Assembly (NCBI RefSeq): GCF_014851815.1
Contig: NZ_JACVAJ010000001.1
Coordinates: 1,240,001-1,304,000 of the forward strand
DNA length: 64,000 nt
Origin: Pseudoxanthomonas sp. PXM01
GTDB lineage: Bacteria; Pseudomonadota; Gammaproteobacteria; Xanthomonadales; Xanthomonadaceae
Reading direction: 5' to 3'
Under the pieces are notes generated by a model, which had not been told where the DNA came from, made no database searches, and saw nothing but the letters and a program-made list of their open reading frames with translations. The translations under genes were made by a program, and so were the position numbers. The number at the start of each line of letters is the position of its first letter. Positions within the stretch are counted from its first letter, which is position 1. Of this stretch, positions 34,525-46,079 are shown piece by piece.

Positions 34525-36318
34525 ATGCCCGCGTCCTACAAAGCCCCCTTGACCGACCTCCGCTTCGCCCTGTACGACGTACTCGGCGTGGAGCCGCTGT
34601 TCCAGCGGCTCGGCTACACCGAGGCCACCCGCGACATCCTCGATGCCGTGCTGGATGAAGCCGCGCGCTTCGCGGAAACCGTCCTCGCGCCGCTGAACAG
34701 CGTGGGCGACGAGATCGGCAGCCAGCTCGACAAGACCACCGGCGAGGTCACCACGCCACCGGGTTTCAAGGCGGCGTACGCGCAGTTCGTCGAGGGCGGC
34801 TGGACCGGTCTGACCGCATCGCCCGAAATCGGCGGTCAGGGCCTGCCGCACACGATGGGCGTGCCGCTCAACGAACTGGTCAACGCCAGCAACCTCGCGT
34901 GGGGCAACTTCCCGCTGCTGTCGCACGGCGCAGTGGAGGCGCTGAAGCACCACGGTGAGGCGTGGCAGCAGGAAGTCTTCCTGAAACCCCTGGTCGAAGG
35001 CCGCTGGACCGGCACGATGTGCCTGACCGAACCGCACTGTGGCACCGACCTTGGCCTGCTGAAGACCAAGGCCGAGCCGAACCCCGATGGCAGCTATGCG
35101 ATCACCGGCACCAAGATCTTCATCACCGCGGGCGAGCACGACCTGACCGACAACATCGTGCACCTGGTGCTGGCCAAGCTGCCTGACGCGCCGCCGGGCG
35201 CGAAAGGCATCTCGCTGTTCGTCACGCCGAAATTCAAGGTGGCGCAGGATGGCACGGTCGGTGAACGCAACGCCGTGACCTGCGGTTCCATCGAACACAA
35301 GATGGGCATCAAGGCCTCCGTCACCTGCGTGATGAATTTCGACGGCGCGCAGGGCTATCTGGTCGGCCAGCCGCACAAGGGCCTGCAGGCCATGTTCACC
35401 ATGATGAACACCGCACGCCTCGGCGTGGGCTTGCAGGGCATCGGCCTGAGCGAACGCGCGTACCAGAACGCGCTGCGCTACGCGCGCGAGCGCCTGCAGA
35501 CGCGTTCGCTGAGCGGCCCCAAGTTCCCCGACAAGCCCGCCGATCCGATCCTGGTCCACCCGGACGTGCGCCGCATGCTGCTGACGGTGAAGTCGCTGGT
35601 CGAAGGCAGCCGCCTGCTCGCCCTGCATGCGGGCACGCTGATCGACGTCGCCAACCATGCGGAAGACCCGGCCGAACGCGAGCGCGCCGACACGCTGGTG
35701 AGCTTCCTGACACCGATTTCGAAGGCCTGCCAGACCGAATGGGGCATTGAAAACACCTACCACGCGCTGCAGTGCTTCGGTGGCCATGGCTACATCCACG
35801 AGCACGGCATGGAACAACTGGCGCGCGATGCCCGCATCACCACGCTGTACGAGGGCACCACCGGCATCCAGGCACTGGACCTGATGGGGCGCAAGACCGC
35901 GGCCACACAGGCGGCGGGCCTGAAGCTGTTTCTCGCCGACGTGCACGCCTTCGTCCAGCAGCACAAGGACGACGCAGCACTGACCGAGTTCATCGATCCG
36001 CTGCAGCAGAAGGCGGCCGAATGGGCGGGCCTGACGAAGAACATCCTGCAGCGCGCAGCGACGAATCCCGAGGAAATCGGTGCCGCCAGCACCGACTACC
36101 TGTTCTACTCGGGCTACGTGGTGCTGGCGTACTGGTGGGCACGCAGTGTGGCCGCCGCCGATGCGTCGGCGCACGGCGATGCCTTCAAGCAGGCTAAGCG
36201 CGAAACCGCGCGTTTCTACTTCGCCCGCATTCTGCCGCGCACGTTGGCGCATGCCGCGGCCATCGAGTCGGGCGCGGACACGCTGATGGCGATGGACGAC
36301 GCGCGCTTCGGCGAGTGA
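34525..36318 (+). CDS. Acyl-CoA dehydrogenase, DmdC-like long form
   Basis: Acyl-CoA dehydrogenases oxidise acyl-CoA to enoyl-CoA with FAD and pass electrons to ETF. The 597-residue protein is the long form: an N-terminal acyl-CoA dehydrogenase domain with MCLTEPHCGTDLGLLKTKAE, ITGTKIFITAGEHDLTDNIV, then MNFDGAQGYLVGQPHKGLQA, LQCFGGHGYIHEHGMEQLAR and RITTLYEGTTGIQALDLMGR, whose Glu is the catalytic base, plus a C-terminal extension of about 130 residues. This layout matches the FadE-like and 3-methylmercaptopropionyl-CoA dehydrogenase (DmdC) group. Substrate cannot be read out. A perfect hairpin follows its stop. Confidence 0.93.
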   Translation: MPASYKAPLTDLRFALYDVLGVEPLFQRLGYTEATRDILDAVLDEAARFAETVLAPLNSVGDEIGSQLDKTTGEVTTPPGFKAAYAQFVEGGWTGLTASPEIGGQGLPHTMGVPLNELVNASNLAWGNFPLLSHGAVEALKHHGEAWQQEVFLKPLVEGRWTGTMCLTEPHCGTDLGLLKTKAEPNPDGSYAITGTKIFITAGEHDLTDNIVHLVLAKLPDAPPGAKGISLFVTPKFKVAQDGTVGERNAVTCGSIEHKMGIKASVTCVMNFDGAQGYLVGQPHKGLQAMFTMMNTARLGVGLQGIGLSERAYQNALRYARERLQTRSLSGPKFPDKPADPILVHPDVRRMLLTVKSLVEGSRLLALHAGTLIDVANHAEDPAERERADTLVSFLTPISKACQTEWGIENTYHALQCFGGHGYIHEHGMEQLARDARITTLYEGTTGIQALDLMGRKTAATQAAGLKLFLADVHAFVQQHKDDAALTEFIDPLQQKAAEWAGLTKNILQRAATNPEEIGAASTDYLFYSGYVVLAYWWARSVAAADASAHGDAFKQAKRETARFYFARILPRTLAHAAAIESGADTLMAMDDARFGE

Positions 36319-36327
36319 CCCGAAGCC

Positions 36328-36354
36328 GGAGGAGCGCGGATGCCGCGCTCCTCC
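36328..36354. terminator. Hairpin after the acyl-CoA dehydrogenase gene
   Basis: GGAGGAGCGCGG and CCGCGCTCCTCC form a perfect 12-bp stem around an ATG triloop, 9 bp after the stop. No T tract follows, so termination is only probable. Confidence 0.5.
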
Positions 36355-36412
36355 GAAGAAAAGCCGCGCCGTATACACATTTCGTCAACATTTGGGTATA
36401 ACCTGCTTCTCC

Positions 36413-37066
36413 ATGGAAGCAGACAGCGCTCAGCTTCACCTGGTCCAGACCGGTTCCCGTTTCTCGCCGGTCCCGTCGCCGTCGTCCCCCCGTCCCCATC
36501 CCGCCGCCTTGCGACTGCTGTCGCTGGATGCGCATGGGCGCGTGCTCGACTGGATCAACTGGCAGGAAGCGACCTGCCTGTACGCGCGCGGCGCGGTGGC
36601 ATGGACGCTGGGCGATCCCTGTCTTCACGTGCATGGCGGCGTCTCCCGTCTGACCGGCGAACAGAGCCTGATCGAACTGCATCCCATCGTGGCATCGCGC
36701 GGCCACGCACGTGCACACGCCCTCTCGCCCACGCCGACGCTCACCAATACCGCGCTGTTCGCCCGCGACGCCCACCTGTGCCTGTACTGCGGCCATGAGT
36801 ACTCGCGGCCGCACCTGACCCGCGATCACGTGCTGCCGCTGTCCAAGGGCGGCAAGGACATCTGGGAAAACGTGGTGACCGCCTGCTTCCACTGCAATTC
36901 GCGCAAGAGCAACCGCACCCCTCAGCAGGCGCAAATGCCGCTGCTCGCCGTGCCTTACCGGCCCAGTTGGATCGAGCACCTGATCCTGTCGAATCGCAAC
37001 ATCCTGGCGGACCAGATGGCCTTCCTGAAGGCCCAGCTGCCGAAGAAGTCCAAGCTCTCGGCCTGA
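36413..37066 (+). CDS. HNH endonuclease family protein
   Basis: The C-terminal half carries an HNH nuclease fold: CLYCGHEYSRPHLTRDHVLP with the CxxC pair and the catalytic DH, then LSKGGKDIWENVVTACFHCN with Asn and the second CxxC, and SRKSNRTPQQA. HNH proteins of this type are common, mostly uncharacterised. The N-terminal part (residues 1 to about 100) has no recognised domain and is rich in Pro and Ser at the start. The ATG at 36413 is preferred over a TTG at 36392. No phage or restriction genes are adjacent, so it is probably a chromosomal housekeeping-type HNH. Confidence 0.88.
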   Translation: MEADSAQLHLVQTGSRFSPVPSPSSPRPHPAALRLLSLDAHGRVLDWINWQEATCLYARGAVAWTLGDPCLHVHGGVSRLTGEQSLIELHPIVASRGHARAHALSPTPTLTNTALFARDAHLCLYCGHEYSRPHLTRDHVLPLSKGGKDIWENVVTACFHCNSRKSNRTPQQAQMPLLAVPYRPSWIEHLILSNRNILADQMAFLKAQLPKKSKLSA

Positions 37067-37193
37067 AAGCCCGGTAACGCGGCTTCGACGCTTCCTGAAC
37101 CGCCAAGGGCGCCTCCACGCCGGCTTCACCTGTTGGCTTGCCCCACTTCACACCGGGGGAGGACAATAACGGCTGAGAACAAGCCTGCCGCCG

Positions 37194-39101
37194 ATGATCG
37201 CCCCCGACCGCTATCCCCGTCTGTCCCGCATCCACGTCCCGGCCGACCTGCGCCAGTTCGACGAATCCGAACTGCCTGCCATCGCCGAGGAACTGCGGGG
37301 CTACCTGATCGAGTCTGTCGGCAGGAGCGGCGGCCATTTCGGTGCAGGCCTGGGGGTGATCGAGCTGACGGTCGCCCTGCACTACCTCTTCGATACACCG
37401 CGCGACCGGCTGGTGTGGGACGTCGGACACCAGACCTACCCGCACAAGATCCTGACGGGTCGCCGCGACACGATCCACACGGTCAAGCAGAAGGACGGCG
37501 TGGCGCCGTTCCCGAAGCGCGAGGAAAGCGAGTACGACACGTTCGGCGTCGGTCATTCGTCCACATCGATCTCCGCCGCGCTCGGCATGGCGATCGCGCT
37601 GCAGCAGCAAGGCGACGACCGCAAGGTCGTGGCGGTGATCGGCGACGGCGCGATGACCGCAGGCATGGCGTTCGAAGCGCTGAACCATGCCGGCGGCATG
37701 GAGCCGGAGCCTAACCTGCTGGTGATCCTCAACGACAACCAGATGTCGATCTCCGAGAACGTCGGCGGCCTGACCAAGATGCTGGGGCGATTGAGCAGCA
37801 GCCGTACGCTCAATGCCTTGCGCGAAGGCGGCAAGAAGCTGCTTGGCGACAAGAAGAAACCGCCGGCCCGCTTCATGCGCCGCTGGGAGGAACACTGGAA
37901 GGGCATGTTCGTGCCGTCCACGCTGTTCGAACAGATGGGCTTCCACTACACCGGTCCGATCGACGGGCACGACGTGGAGGCGCTGGTGGGCGCGCTGAAG
38001 ACGCTGAAGACCCTCAAGGGTCCGCAACTGCTCCATATCCTGACCACCAAGGGCAAGGGCTACGAACTGGCCGAAGGCGACCAGATCGGCTACCACGCCG
38101 TCGGACCGTTCGACCCGGAGAAGGGCCTGGTCAGCAAGGGCGGCGCGAAGAAACCGACCTACACCGACATCTTCAGCGACTGGCTGTGCGACATGGCCGC
38201 CGCCGAGCCGAAGCTGCTGGGCATCACGCCGGCGATGCGCGAAGGCTCGGGCCTGGTGCGCTTCAGCAAGGAGTACCCGGACCGCTACTTCGACGTGGCC
38301 ATCGCCGAGCAGCATGCGGTGACGCTGGCCGCGGGCATGGCCTGCGAGGGCGGCAAGCCGGTGGTCGCGATCTATTCGACCTTCCTGCAGCGTGGCTATG
38401 ACCAGCTGGTGCACGACGTCGCCATCCAGAAACTCGACGTGCTGTTCGCCATCGACCGCGGCGGCGTGGTCGGCCCGGATGGCGCCACACATGCCGGCAA
38501 CCTGGACCTGAGCTACCTGCGCTGCGTGCCGCACATGGTGGTGATGGCGCCGGCGGACGAGAACGAGTGCCGCCAGATGCTGAGCACCGGCTACCACTTC
38601 GACGGTCCGGCCGCGGTGCGTTACCCGCGCGGCACCGGTCCGGGCGTGGCGCTGCAGTCCTCCCTCGAAACGCTGCCGATCGGCAAGGCCGACCTGCGCG
38701 TGCGTGGCGACCGTGTCGCGCTACTCGCCTTCGGTTCGACCGTTGCGGCGGCCGAACAGGCAGGCCGCGAACTGGGCCTCAGCGTAGTGAACATGCGCTT
38801 TGTGAAACCGCTGGACCGCGAGTTGCTACTCGACCTGGCGAAGACCCACCAGGGGTTCGTCACTGTCGAGGACAACGTGGTGATGGGCGGTGCCGGCTCC
38901 GGCGTCGCCGAACTGCTCAATGCCGAAGGTGTATCGTTGCCGGTGCTGCACCTGGGCCTGCCGGACGAGTTCCAGCACCATGCCAGCCGCGAAGACCTGC
39001 TGGCCGAGGCCGGTATCGATGCGGCTGGCATCCGTGCCAGCGTGCTGAAGCGCTGGCCCGCGCTGGCAGCCACGCAGCCGCCGATGACCGCCGCGGGTTG
39101 A
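37194..39101 (+). CDS. dxs: 1-deoxy-D-xylulose-5-phosphate synthase
   Basis: Dxs condenses pyruvate and glyceraldehyde-3-phosphate, using thiamine diphosphate, as the first step of the MEP isoprenoid pathway. The 635-residue enzyme has [51 protein letters not shown], the ThDP motif [15 protein letters not shown] through LNDNQMSIS, and the transketolase-like region [39 protein letters not shown]. Length is normal. It starts at ATG 37194 and is convergent with the TraB/GumN gene. Confidence 0.98.
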   Translation: MIAPDRYPRLSRIHVPADLRQFDESELPAIAEELRGYLIESVGRSGGHFGAGLGVIELTVALHYLFDTPRDRLVWDVGHQTYPHKILTGRRDTIHTVKQKDGVAPFPKREESEYDTFGVGHSSTSISAALGMAIALQQQGDDRKVVAVIGDGAMTAGMAFEALNHAGGMEPEPNLLVILNDNQMSISENVGGLTKMLGRLSSSRTLNALREGGKKLLGDKKKPPARFMRRWEEHWKGMFVPSTLFEQMGFHYTGPIDGHDVEALVGALKTLKTLKGPQLLHILTTKGKGYELAEGDQIGYHAVGPFDPEKGLVSKGGAKKPTYTDIFSDWLCDMAAAEPKLLGITPAMREGSGLVRFSKEYPDRYFDVAIAEQHAVTLAAGMACEGGKPVVAIYSTFLQRGYDQLVHDVAIQKLDVLFAIDRGGVVGPDGATHAGNLDLSYLRCVPHMVVMAPADENECRQMLSTGYHFDGPAAVRYPRGTGPGVALQSSLETLPIGKADLRVRGDRVALLAFGSTVAAAEQAGRELGLSVVNMRFVKPLDRELLLDLAKTHQGFVTVEDNVVMGGAGSGVAELLNAEGVSLPVLHLGLPDEFQHHASREDLLAEAGIDAAGIRASVLKRWPALAATQPPMTAAG

Positions 39102-39119
39102 AGTAGGCTTAGCGTCGGA

Positions 39120-40154
39120 TCACTCCGGCGCTTCGACCTCGTAACCCTTGGCCTGCAAAGCCGCCAGGTATCCGCCCGGTTTCACCAGCGACCAGACCGG
39201 CAGCGTGGCGAAGGTGATCCCGTTCTTCTGCAGCGCGCCTTCGGCCACCTGCATCCAGTGCCGCTGCAGACGCGCCTCGATATCGGAGAGTCCGCGCTTT
39301 CTCGCTGTCTCCGTATTGAACCAGGCCGAGGCGCATGCCTGCTGCCAGTCCTGCCGCGCGCCGGACTGCAGCGCCGTCCAGTCGCCCACCGCCCACGCGT
39401 TGGCGCGGGCAGCGACCCGAGGAAGATCGCTCTCGATGAGGTCGAGCGTCTTGCTGAAGCACGCGAGACCTTCAGGCGTCAGGCTTTCGTTGCGGAAATC
39501 CGCCAGCGCGGCCCGGGGGTCGTCGACGTTGATCTTCAATAGCGTGGGTGTCCGCTTCATCTTGCGCTGTTTCAACGCGACGTCGATTACGGGGTTGATG
39601 ACGCCGCCCTCGCGCAGGCCCGCGTCGGACAGGGCTTCGATGTAGAGCTGGTAGGCGGCGATCACCGGCCGCTTCTTCTCGACGCCGCCATCCCTTCCCA
39701 TGTAACGCCGCTTCAGGACGCTCCAACGGGCATACACATCCGCAGGCAGGACATCCTGCAGTTTCTGGCCATCCGGATTCTTGGCCGCCTTCAATGCGGA
39801 AGGCAGTAGCGTCAGTCTGCCGAAGAAACCCACGTCGGCATCCACGGTGACGTTCGGCGACCCCAGCACCTCATCGGCGACCTGCAAGGCCTGGGTCACT
39901 TCATCGGAGCGCCAGGTCATGTTCTTCGGCAGCGGCGATTGCGTGCCCAGGATGTACAGCAGGTGGTCGCCATGCCGCACTTTCCACAACCCGGGGCCGG
40001 GCTGCACACCTGCGACGACCACCGCGTCCAGGTCGATCACGCCATCTTCGGCCATCACGGGCGCCGGCCCATCCTCCGGGATCTCCTGCGCAGCCGCGTG
40101 ACCTGGCAGGAGCAGCAGCGACAGCCACACCATTCCGTAGAACGAAAGACGCAT
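39120..40154 (-). CDS. TraB/GumN-family exported protein
   Basis: This 344-residue protein starts MRLSFYGMVWLSLLLLPGHA, a signal peptide ending about AAAQ. The domain begins LWKVRHGDHLLYILGTQSPL, the characteristic GxHxxLLGTxH-like opening of the TraB/GumN fold, though the second His is Gln here. It continues with LLPSALKAAKNPDGQKLQDV and KKRPVIAAYQLYIEAL. TraB-like proteins are thought to be metalloproteases in some cases, and GumN lies in the Xanthomonas xanthan cluster without proven function. Loss of the usual histidine may mean it is inactive. GGAG upstream sets the start. Confidence 0.85.
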   Translation of the reverse strand: MRLSFYGMVWLSLLLLPGHAAAQEIPEDGPAPVMAEDGVIDLDAVVVAGVQPGPGLWKVRHGDHLLYILGTQSPLPKNMTWRSDEVTQALQVADEVLGSPNVTVDADVGFFGRLTLLPSALKAAKNPDGQKLQDVLPADVYARWSVLKRRYMGRDGGVEKKRPVIAAYQLYIEALSDAGLREGGVINPVIDVALKQRKMKRTPTLLKINVDDPRAALADFRNESLTPEGLACFSKTLDLIESDLPRVAARANAWAVGDWTALQSGARQDWQQACASAWFNTETARKRGLSDIEARLQRHWMQVAEGALQKNGITFATLPVWSLVKPGGYLAALQAKGYEVEAPE

Positions 40155-40243
40155 CCCGGCGACTCCATGCGGAAGAATCGCGAGAGTGTGCCTTTGGAGA
40201 ACGTTCGCGGCGCGCCGGGCGGCGCAGTCGAAGGGGGATCCGT

Positions 40244-40714
40244 TCAGGCGACCTTGCCGCCAGCTTCGCGCAAGGTGCGTGCCACGTCGCTGCTGCTTTG
40301 CATGAGTTCGAACCCCTGCCAGCTGAAACCCGGGGAGACCGAGCAGTCGACCAGCGTGTAGGTGCCGAGCGAACGCGCACTCTGCCAGATGCCCGCCGGA
40401 ACCACCTGGTTCGACTGCCCGCCGCGGGCCGAAGTATCCAGCTGCACCCGGGTGAGCGTGCGCTGATCCGGGTCGAACATCGACAGCTCCATCGCGCTGC
40501 CGTCATGCCAGTCCCAGACCTCGGTCGCATCCACACGATGCCAGCGGGTCACCACGCCTTCCGGCAGCAGGAACTTGATCGCGGTCAGCGCGGGACGCTC
40601 GATGCCGTTGACCTCGGTGCGCTTGGCCGACTCGTAGACGCGACGGAAGTAACCGCCTTCCGGGTGCGGCGTCAGCTGCAGGTCACGGATCAACGCGTCG
40701 GTCATCGAAGCCAT
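40244..40714 (-). CDS. Cupin-domain protein (DUF985 type)
   Basis: A single-domain 156-residue cupin. Characteristic segments are LQLTPHPEGGYFRRVYES, ALTAIKFLLPEGVVTRWHRV, TEVWDWHDGSAMELSMFD and QVVPAGIWQSARSLGTYTLV, with GFSWQGFELM. Such small cupins bind a metal through His/Glu residues; the cellular role is unknown. The ATG at 40714 has AGGA 9 bases upstream; another start codon lies 9 bases downstream. It stands 89 bp upstream of the TraB/GumN gene on the same strand. Confidence 0.85.
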   Translation of the reverse strand: MASMTDALIRDLQLTPHPEGGYFRRVYESAKRTEVNGIERPALTAIKFLLPEGVVTRWHRVDATEVWDWHDGSAMELSMFDPDQRTLTRVQLDTSARGGQSNQVVPAGIWQSARSLGTYTLVDCSVSPGFSWQGFELMQSSSDVARTLREAGGKVA

Positions 40715-40816
40715 GAACGGTCCTGCGGTCGGTGGTCGGGAACCGTCCTCGCCCGCGGCGAACAACGGGCACAAAAAAGCCCACGCATCGGCGCAGGCTT
40801 GATGTTGAACCGCGAT

Positions 40817-40897
<81 letters not shown>

Positions 40898-40930
40898 TCG
40901 CGGATCGGCCCGCCTTGCGACGGGCCGCGC

Positions 40931-40936
40931 ATTATA
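40931..40936 (-). promoter_or_regulatory. -10 box of the tRNA-Pro promoter
   Basis: The minus strand reads TATAAT exactly, 38 bases upstream of the tRNA. The downstream GC-rich stretch is the usual stringent-control type discriminator. No good -35 box is seen at 16-18 bp. Confidence 0.5.
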
Positions 40937-40979
40937 GCCGGAATTCTTCGGCGACTCCCAGCAGGAGCGCCAGCGGGCA

Positions 40980-41336
40980 TCAACGGCGCAGCAACTGCAG
41001 GATTTCTTCCAGCTCCATCCGCACCTGGCGCACGATTTGTGCGCTCAACGCGGACTCCTGCTTGGCGCCCTCGCCTTCCAGGCGCAGACGCGCACCACCG
41101 ATGGTGTAGCCCTGTTCGTACAGCAGGCCGCGGATCTGGCGCACCATCAGCACGTCATGGCGCTGGTAGTAGCGGCGGTTGCCGCGACGCTTGGCCGGTT
41201 CCAGGCTGGGGAACTCCGTCTCCCAGTACCGCAGCACGTGCGGCTTCACGTCGCACAGCTCGCTTACCTCACCGATGGTGAAGTAGCGCTTGGCCGGAAT
41301 CGGCGGAAGCTCGCGGTTACTGCCCGGATCCAGCAT
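40980..41336 (-). CDS. MerR-family regulator downstream of ihfA
   Basis: This 118-residue protein has a MerR helix-turn-helix (about 17-85: [40 protein letters not shown]) and a short C-terminal helix without cysteine metal ligands. It starts inside the end of ihfA (20-bp overlap), a conserved ihfA-merR arrangement in gammaproteobacteria. Function and ligand of this group are unknown; no metal-sensing motif is seen. Confidence 0.92.
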   Translation of the reverse strand: MLDPGSNRELPPIPAKRYFTIGEVSELCDVKPHVLRYWETEFPSLEPAKRRGNRRYYQRHDVLMVRQIRGLLYEQGYTIGGARLRLEGEGAKQESALSAQIVRQVRMELEEILQLLRR

Positions 41337-41616
41337 ACGTTTCCACCCGCTCCTTGAGTTTCTGGCCCGGCCGGAAGGTCACCACCGTCCGTGCCGAGAT
41401 CGGGATCTCTTCACCGGTCTTTGGATTGCGGCCGGGGCGCTGGTTCTTGCGGCGCAGGTCGAAATTGCCGAACCCCGACAGCTTCACCTGCCGACCCTGT
41501 TCCAGGGCCTCGCGCAGCACGTCGAAGTACGCGTCGACGAATTCCTTCGCCTCGCGCTTGTTCAGGCCGACCTCGTCGAACAGACGTTCGGCCATCTCCG
41601 CCTTCGTCAATGCCAT
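41317..41616 (-). CDS. ihfA: Integration host factor subunit alpha
   Basis: IHF is a sequence-specific DNA-bending nucleoid protein. The 99-residue alpha subunit reads [20 protein letters not shown], then [20 protein letters not shown] and the beta-arm proline motif with [19 protein letters not shown]. Length matches E. coli IhfA (99). It follows pheT in the conserved pheS-pheT-ihfA operon, and its 3' end overlaps the merR start. Confidence 0.97.
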   Translation of the reverse strand: MALTKAEMAERLFDEVGLNKREAKEFVDAYFDVLREALEQGRQVKLSGFGNFDLRRKNQRPGRNPKTGEEIPISARTVVTFRPGQKLKERVETYAGSGQ

Positions 41617-41672
41617 GGATTACTGCATCCCCATTGCGACCGTTGCCGGCCCTGCTACCGCTTTCATACCGG

Positions 41673-44066
41673 TCATCCGCGGATCTTCGCGCCGTGCGCT
41701 TCGTCGATCGCGGCTACGACGGCCGCCACTACCTGCGCTACGTCGCCCTCGGTGAGAGTGCGTGAGTTGTCCTGCAAAATCAAGCCCATAGCGAGACTCT
41801 TTTGACCGGATTCGACCCCCTGCCCCACGTAGCGGTCGAACAGTTGCACGTCGCGCAGCAGCGGGCCGGCGGCGCGCCTGACCGTCGCCGCCAGGGCGGC
41901 CCAGGACGCTTCTTCCGCCACGACGAACGCGAGGTCCCGGCGGACGGACGGATAGCGGGAAAGCTCTGCCGCGCGCGGCAGCGCGCGCGTGGACAGCGGC
42001 GCCAGATCCAACTCGAAGGCGACCACGTCGGCATCCAGGTCCAACAGGCGCTGCAGGCGCGGATGCAACTGCCCGATCCAGCCGATGCGGACGCCGTCGC
42101 GGTGGACGTCGGCCGAGCGGCCAGGGTGGCCATGGGGTGCCTGCGACGGGCGGTACTCGAGTATGGCGCCCGCCAAGGCAGCCACACTCTCCAGATCACC
42201 CTTGAGATCGTGGAAGTCGGCCTTTCGCGCTGGCAAGCCCCACTGCTCGGCCGCGGCGTCGCCGGTGATCGCGGCGGCGATGCGCAGCGACTCGATGGGC
42301 GCGTCGCCGGCCTGTGCGGCTGCATGGAACACGTTGCCGATCTCGAACAGGCGTACACGACCGGCCTGGCGCGCCGCATTGCGCTGCAACGCCGCCACCA
42401 CGCCGGGCAGCAGTTGCGTGCGCATGATCGCCAGTTCGGCGCTGAGTGGATTCGCCAGCGGCACCGCGCCCTCGGCGGCATTCCAGTGCGTGAGCCATTG
42501 CGCGTCGACGAAGGCGAAGTTCACCGTCTCGAAGTAGTCCCGCGCGGCCAGCTGCCGGCGCACCACGCCGTCCTCGACGCGGGTTTCGCTCGGCGCCGCG
42601 ACACGGGTCGCACCGCCCGGCAAGGTGGTGGGCACGCGGTCGTAGCCGTGGATACGCGCCAGTTCCTCGATGAGGTCCTCCTCGATGGCGATGTCGAAGC
42701 GGCGGCTCGGCGCGACCACGCTCCAGCCCTCCGCGACCGCTGCGGCCTGCAGGCCCAATGCACGCAGGATGCGTTCGATCTCGGCATCCGGAATCTCGAC
42801 CCCCAGCACGCGCGCAACGCGCGCCCGGCGCAGCAGGATCGCCGTCGGCCTGGGCAGATGCTCGGGCAGTACCGCTTCGGTCGTCGGACCGGGGACGCCA
42901 CCGGCGACTTCGAGGATCAGGCGCGTCGCGTACTCCACCGCAATGCGCGGCAGCTCCGGATCGACGCCACGCTCGAAGCGATGGCCTGCGTCGGTGTGCA
43001 GGCCCAGCTTGCGGCTGCGGCCGATGATCGCCGAGGGAATCCAGTGCGCGGCTTCCAGGAACACGTTGCGCGTCGTATCGGTGACGCGCGTGTCGAGCCC
43101 GCCCATGATCCCGCCCAGCGCCACGGCGCGCGCAGCGCGGCCACCAAGACCATCGGAGACGACCAGGAAATCTTCATCGAGCGTCACCGTGCGGCCATCC
43201 AGCAGTGCGACCGTCTCGTCCTTGCGCGCCGGACGCACGACGATGCCGCCTTCCAGCGTGTCCTTGTCGAAGGCATGCATGGGCTGCCCAAGCTCGAGCA
43301 TCACGTACTGGGTGACGTCGACCAGGAAGCTGATGGGACGCACGCCACTGCGACGCAGGCGCTCGACCATCCACACCGGCGACGGCGCGGTAGCGTCCAC
43401 ACCTTCGATCACGCGGCCGGCAAAGCGCGGCACGCGTGCACCAGCCTCGAGCTCCACGCTCAGGACGGACGGGCTCTGCGCCGGCACCGGCGTGGTGTCG
43501 AACGGCTTCACTTCGCTGCCCAGCGAGGCCGCGACGTCGTAGGCGATGCCCCGCACGCTGAAGCAATCCGCACGGTTCGGCGTCAGCTTGATCTCGATGC
43601 TCGCATCGGGCAGCTGCAGGTAATCGGCAATGGGCGAGCCGACCGGTGCGTTGACCGGCAGTTCGAGCAGGCCCGACGCGTCGGCGTCGATGCCCAGCTC
43701 CTTCGCCGAACACAGCATGCCGTTGGACTCCACGCCACGCAGCTTGGCCGCCTTGATGGCGATGCCACCGACATTCGCGCCGACCATCGCCAGCGGGGCC
43801 AGCAGGCCGGGGCGCGCATTCGGTGCGCCGCAGACGATCTGCAGCAGGCCGCCCTGCCCTGCATCGACCTGACAGACCTGCAGGCGGTCGGCTTCGGGAT
43901 GCTTGGCGCATTCGACGATGCGCGCCACGACCACGTTCGCCAGGCCATCGCCCAGCCCAGTGACCTCTTCGACCTCCAGGCCGATCGCGGTCAGCGTCGC
44001 GGACAGCTCGTCGCGGGTGGCCTGGGTGGGGACGTGGCTGCGCAGCCAGTTTTCAGAAAACTTCAT
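41673..44066 (-). CDS. pheT: Phenylalanyl-tRNA synthetase beta subunit
   Basis: PheT pairs with PheS to charge tRNA-Phe as an (alpha-beta)2 enzyme. The 797-residue chain begins MKFSENWLRSHVPTQATRDE. An early OB-fold (EMAP-like, about 40-150: VVARIVECAKHPEADRLQVC), the B3/B4 core (QPMHAFDKDTLEGGIVV, SDGLGGRAARAVALGGIMGG), the B5 domain and a C-terminal anticodon-binding B8 domain (LSRYPSVRRDLAFVV) are all present. Length is normal. The ATG at 44066 is chosen over an in-frame position 14 codons upstream because family members begin MKFSE. An 88-bp gap separates it from pheS. Confidence 0.97.
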   Translation of the reverse strand: MKFSENWLRSHVPTQATRDELSATLTAIGLEVEEVTGLGDGLANVVVARIVECAKHPEADRLQVCQVDAGQGGLLQIVCGAPNARPGLLAPLAMVGANVGGIAIKAAKLRGVESNGMLCSAKELGIDADASGLLELPVNAPVGSPIADYLQLPDASIEIKLTPNRADCFSVRGIAYDVAASLGSEVKPFDTTPVPAQSPSVLSVELEAGARVPRFAGRVIEGVDATAPSPVWMVERLRRSGVRPISFLVDVTQYVMLELGQPMHAFDKDTLEGGIVVRPARKDETVALLDGRTVTLDEDFLVVSDGLGGRAARAVALGGIMGGLDTRVTDTTRNVFLEAAHWIPSAIIGRSRKLGLHTDAGHRFERGVDPELPRIAVEYATRLILEVAGGVPGPTTEAVLPEHLPRPTAILLRRARVARVLGVEIPDAEIERILRALGLQAAAVAEGWSVVAPSRRFDIAIEEDLIEELARIHGYDRVPTTLPGGATRVAAPSETRVEDGVVRRQLAARDYFETVNFAFVDAQWLTHWNAAEGAVPLANPLSAELAIMRTQLLPGVVAALQRNAARQAGRVRLFEIGNVFHAAAQAGDAPIESLRIAAAITGDAAAEQWGLPARKADFHDLKGDLESVAALAGAILEYRPSQAPHGHPGRSADVHRDGVRIGWIGQLHPRLQRLLDLDADVVAFELDLAPLSTRALPRAAELSRYPSVRRDLAFVVAEEASWAALAATVRRAAGPLLRDVQLFDRYVGQGVESGQKSLAMGLILQDNSRTLTEGDVAQVVAAVVAAIDEAHGAKIRG

Positions 44067-44082
44067 GGTTCGTGATCCGTAG

Positions 44083-44100
44083 GGCGGGCCCGGGCCCGCC
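44083..44100. other. Perfect 18-bp palindrome between pheS and pheT
   Basis: GGCGGGCCCGGGCCCGCC is fully self-complementary and lies upstream of pheT within the 88-bp gap. It could form an mRNA hairpin or serve as a DNA site. No regulator is known for it. Confidence 0.6.
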
Positions 44101-44154
44101 GTTGCCATGTATCAGATGTCGAGATGCCGGAGCAGCGGCACGCGTGAGCCTGTC

Positions 44155-45643
<1,489 letters not shown>

Positions 45644-45653
45644 GTCTCAGTCC

Positions 45654-45851
45654 TCAGAGGTAGGGAAGCATGCGGTTCAAACGGCCGCTGTCCTCGGCGC
45701 GAATGATATTCGTCGCACGCAGGCCGCGCTTACGCTTGGTCGCTTTCTTGGTGAGGATGTGGCTACGGTTGGCGTGGCCAGCCTTGAACTTGCCGGATGC
45801 GGTCTTGCGAAAACGCTTCGCCGCCGCCCGGTGGGTCTTGATCTTGGGCAT
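45654..45851 (-). CDS. rpmI: 50S ribosomal protein L35
   Basis: L35 is a small 50S subunit protein. The 65 residues read [20 protein letters not shown], then [20 protein letters not shown] and a C-terminal basic tail, all family hallmarks. AAGGA lies upstream. It is transcribed with rplT, probably from the promoter at 46012-46040. Confidence 0.98.
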   Translation of the reverse strand: MPKIKTHRAAAKRFRKTASGKFKAGHANRSHILTKKATKRKRGLRATNIIRAEDSGRLNRMLPYL

Positions 45852-46011
45852 TGCTATGTCCTTGACGGGTTTATGTCACTGATCCGGGCGGCGACCACGA
45901 GGGCCACACTTTCCATCCATGCCCATATCGGCTTGTAAGTCGTTGATTCCAGAGCGGAACCTGCGACGGGTCCATCGGCTGCGAACAGCCTCCCGGCGTA
46001 CCGGGCCGCGT

Positions 46012-46040
46012 ATTATGCCCGCTGCCGTTTTTTCTTGCAA
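46012..46040 (-). promoter_or_regulatory. Internal promoter for rpmI-rplT
   Basis: On the minus strand TTGCAA (4 of 6) and CATAAT (5 of 6) are 17 bp apart, giving a start near 46005 and a leader of about 154 bases before rpmI. It follows a terminator-like hairpin of infC, so the ribosomal-protein genes can be transcribed apart from thrS-infC. Confidence 0.6.
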
Positions 46041-46079
46041 ATCCGGCCACTTAGCCCCGGACTGGGGCCGGAAACGGGA

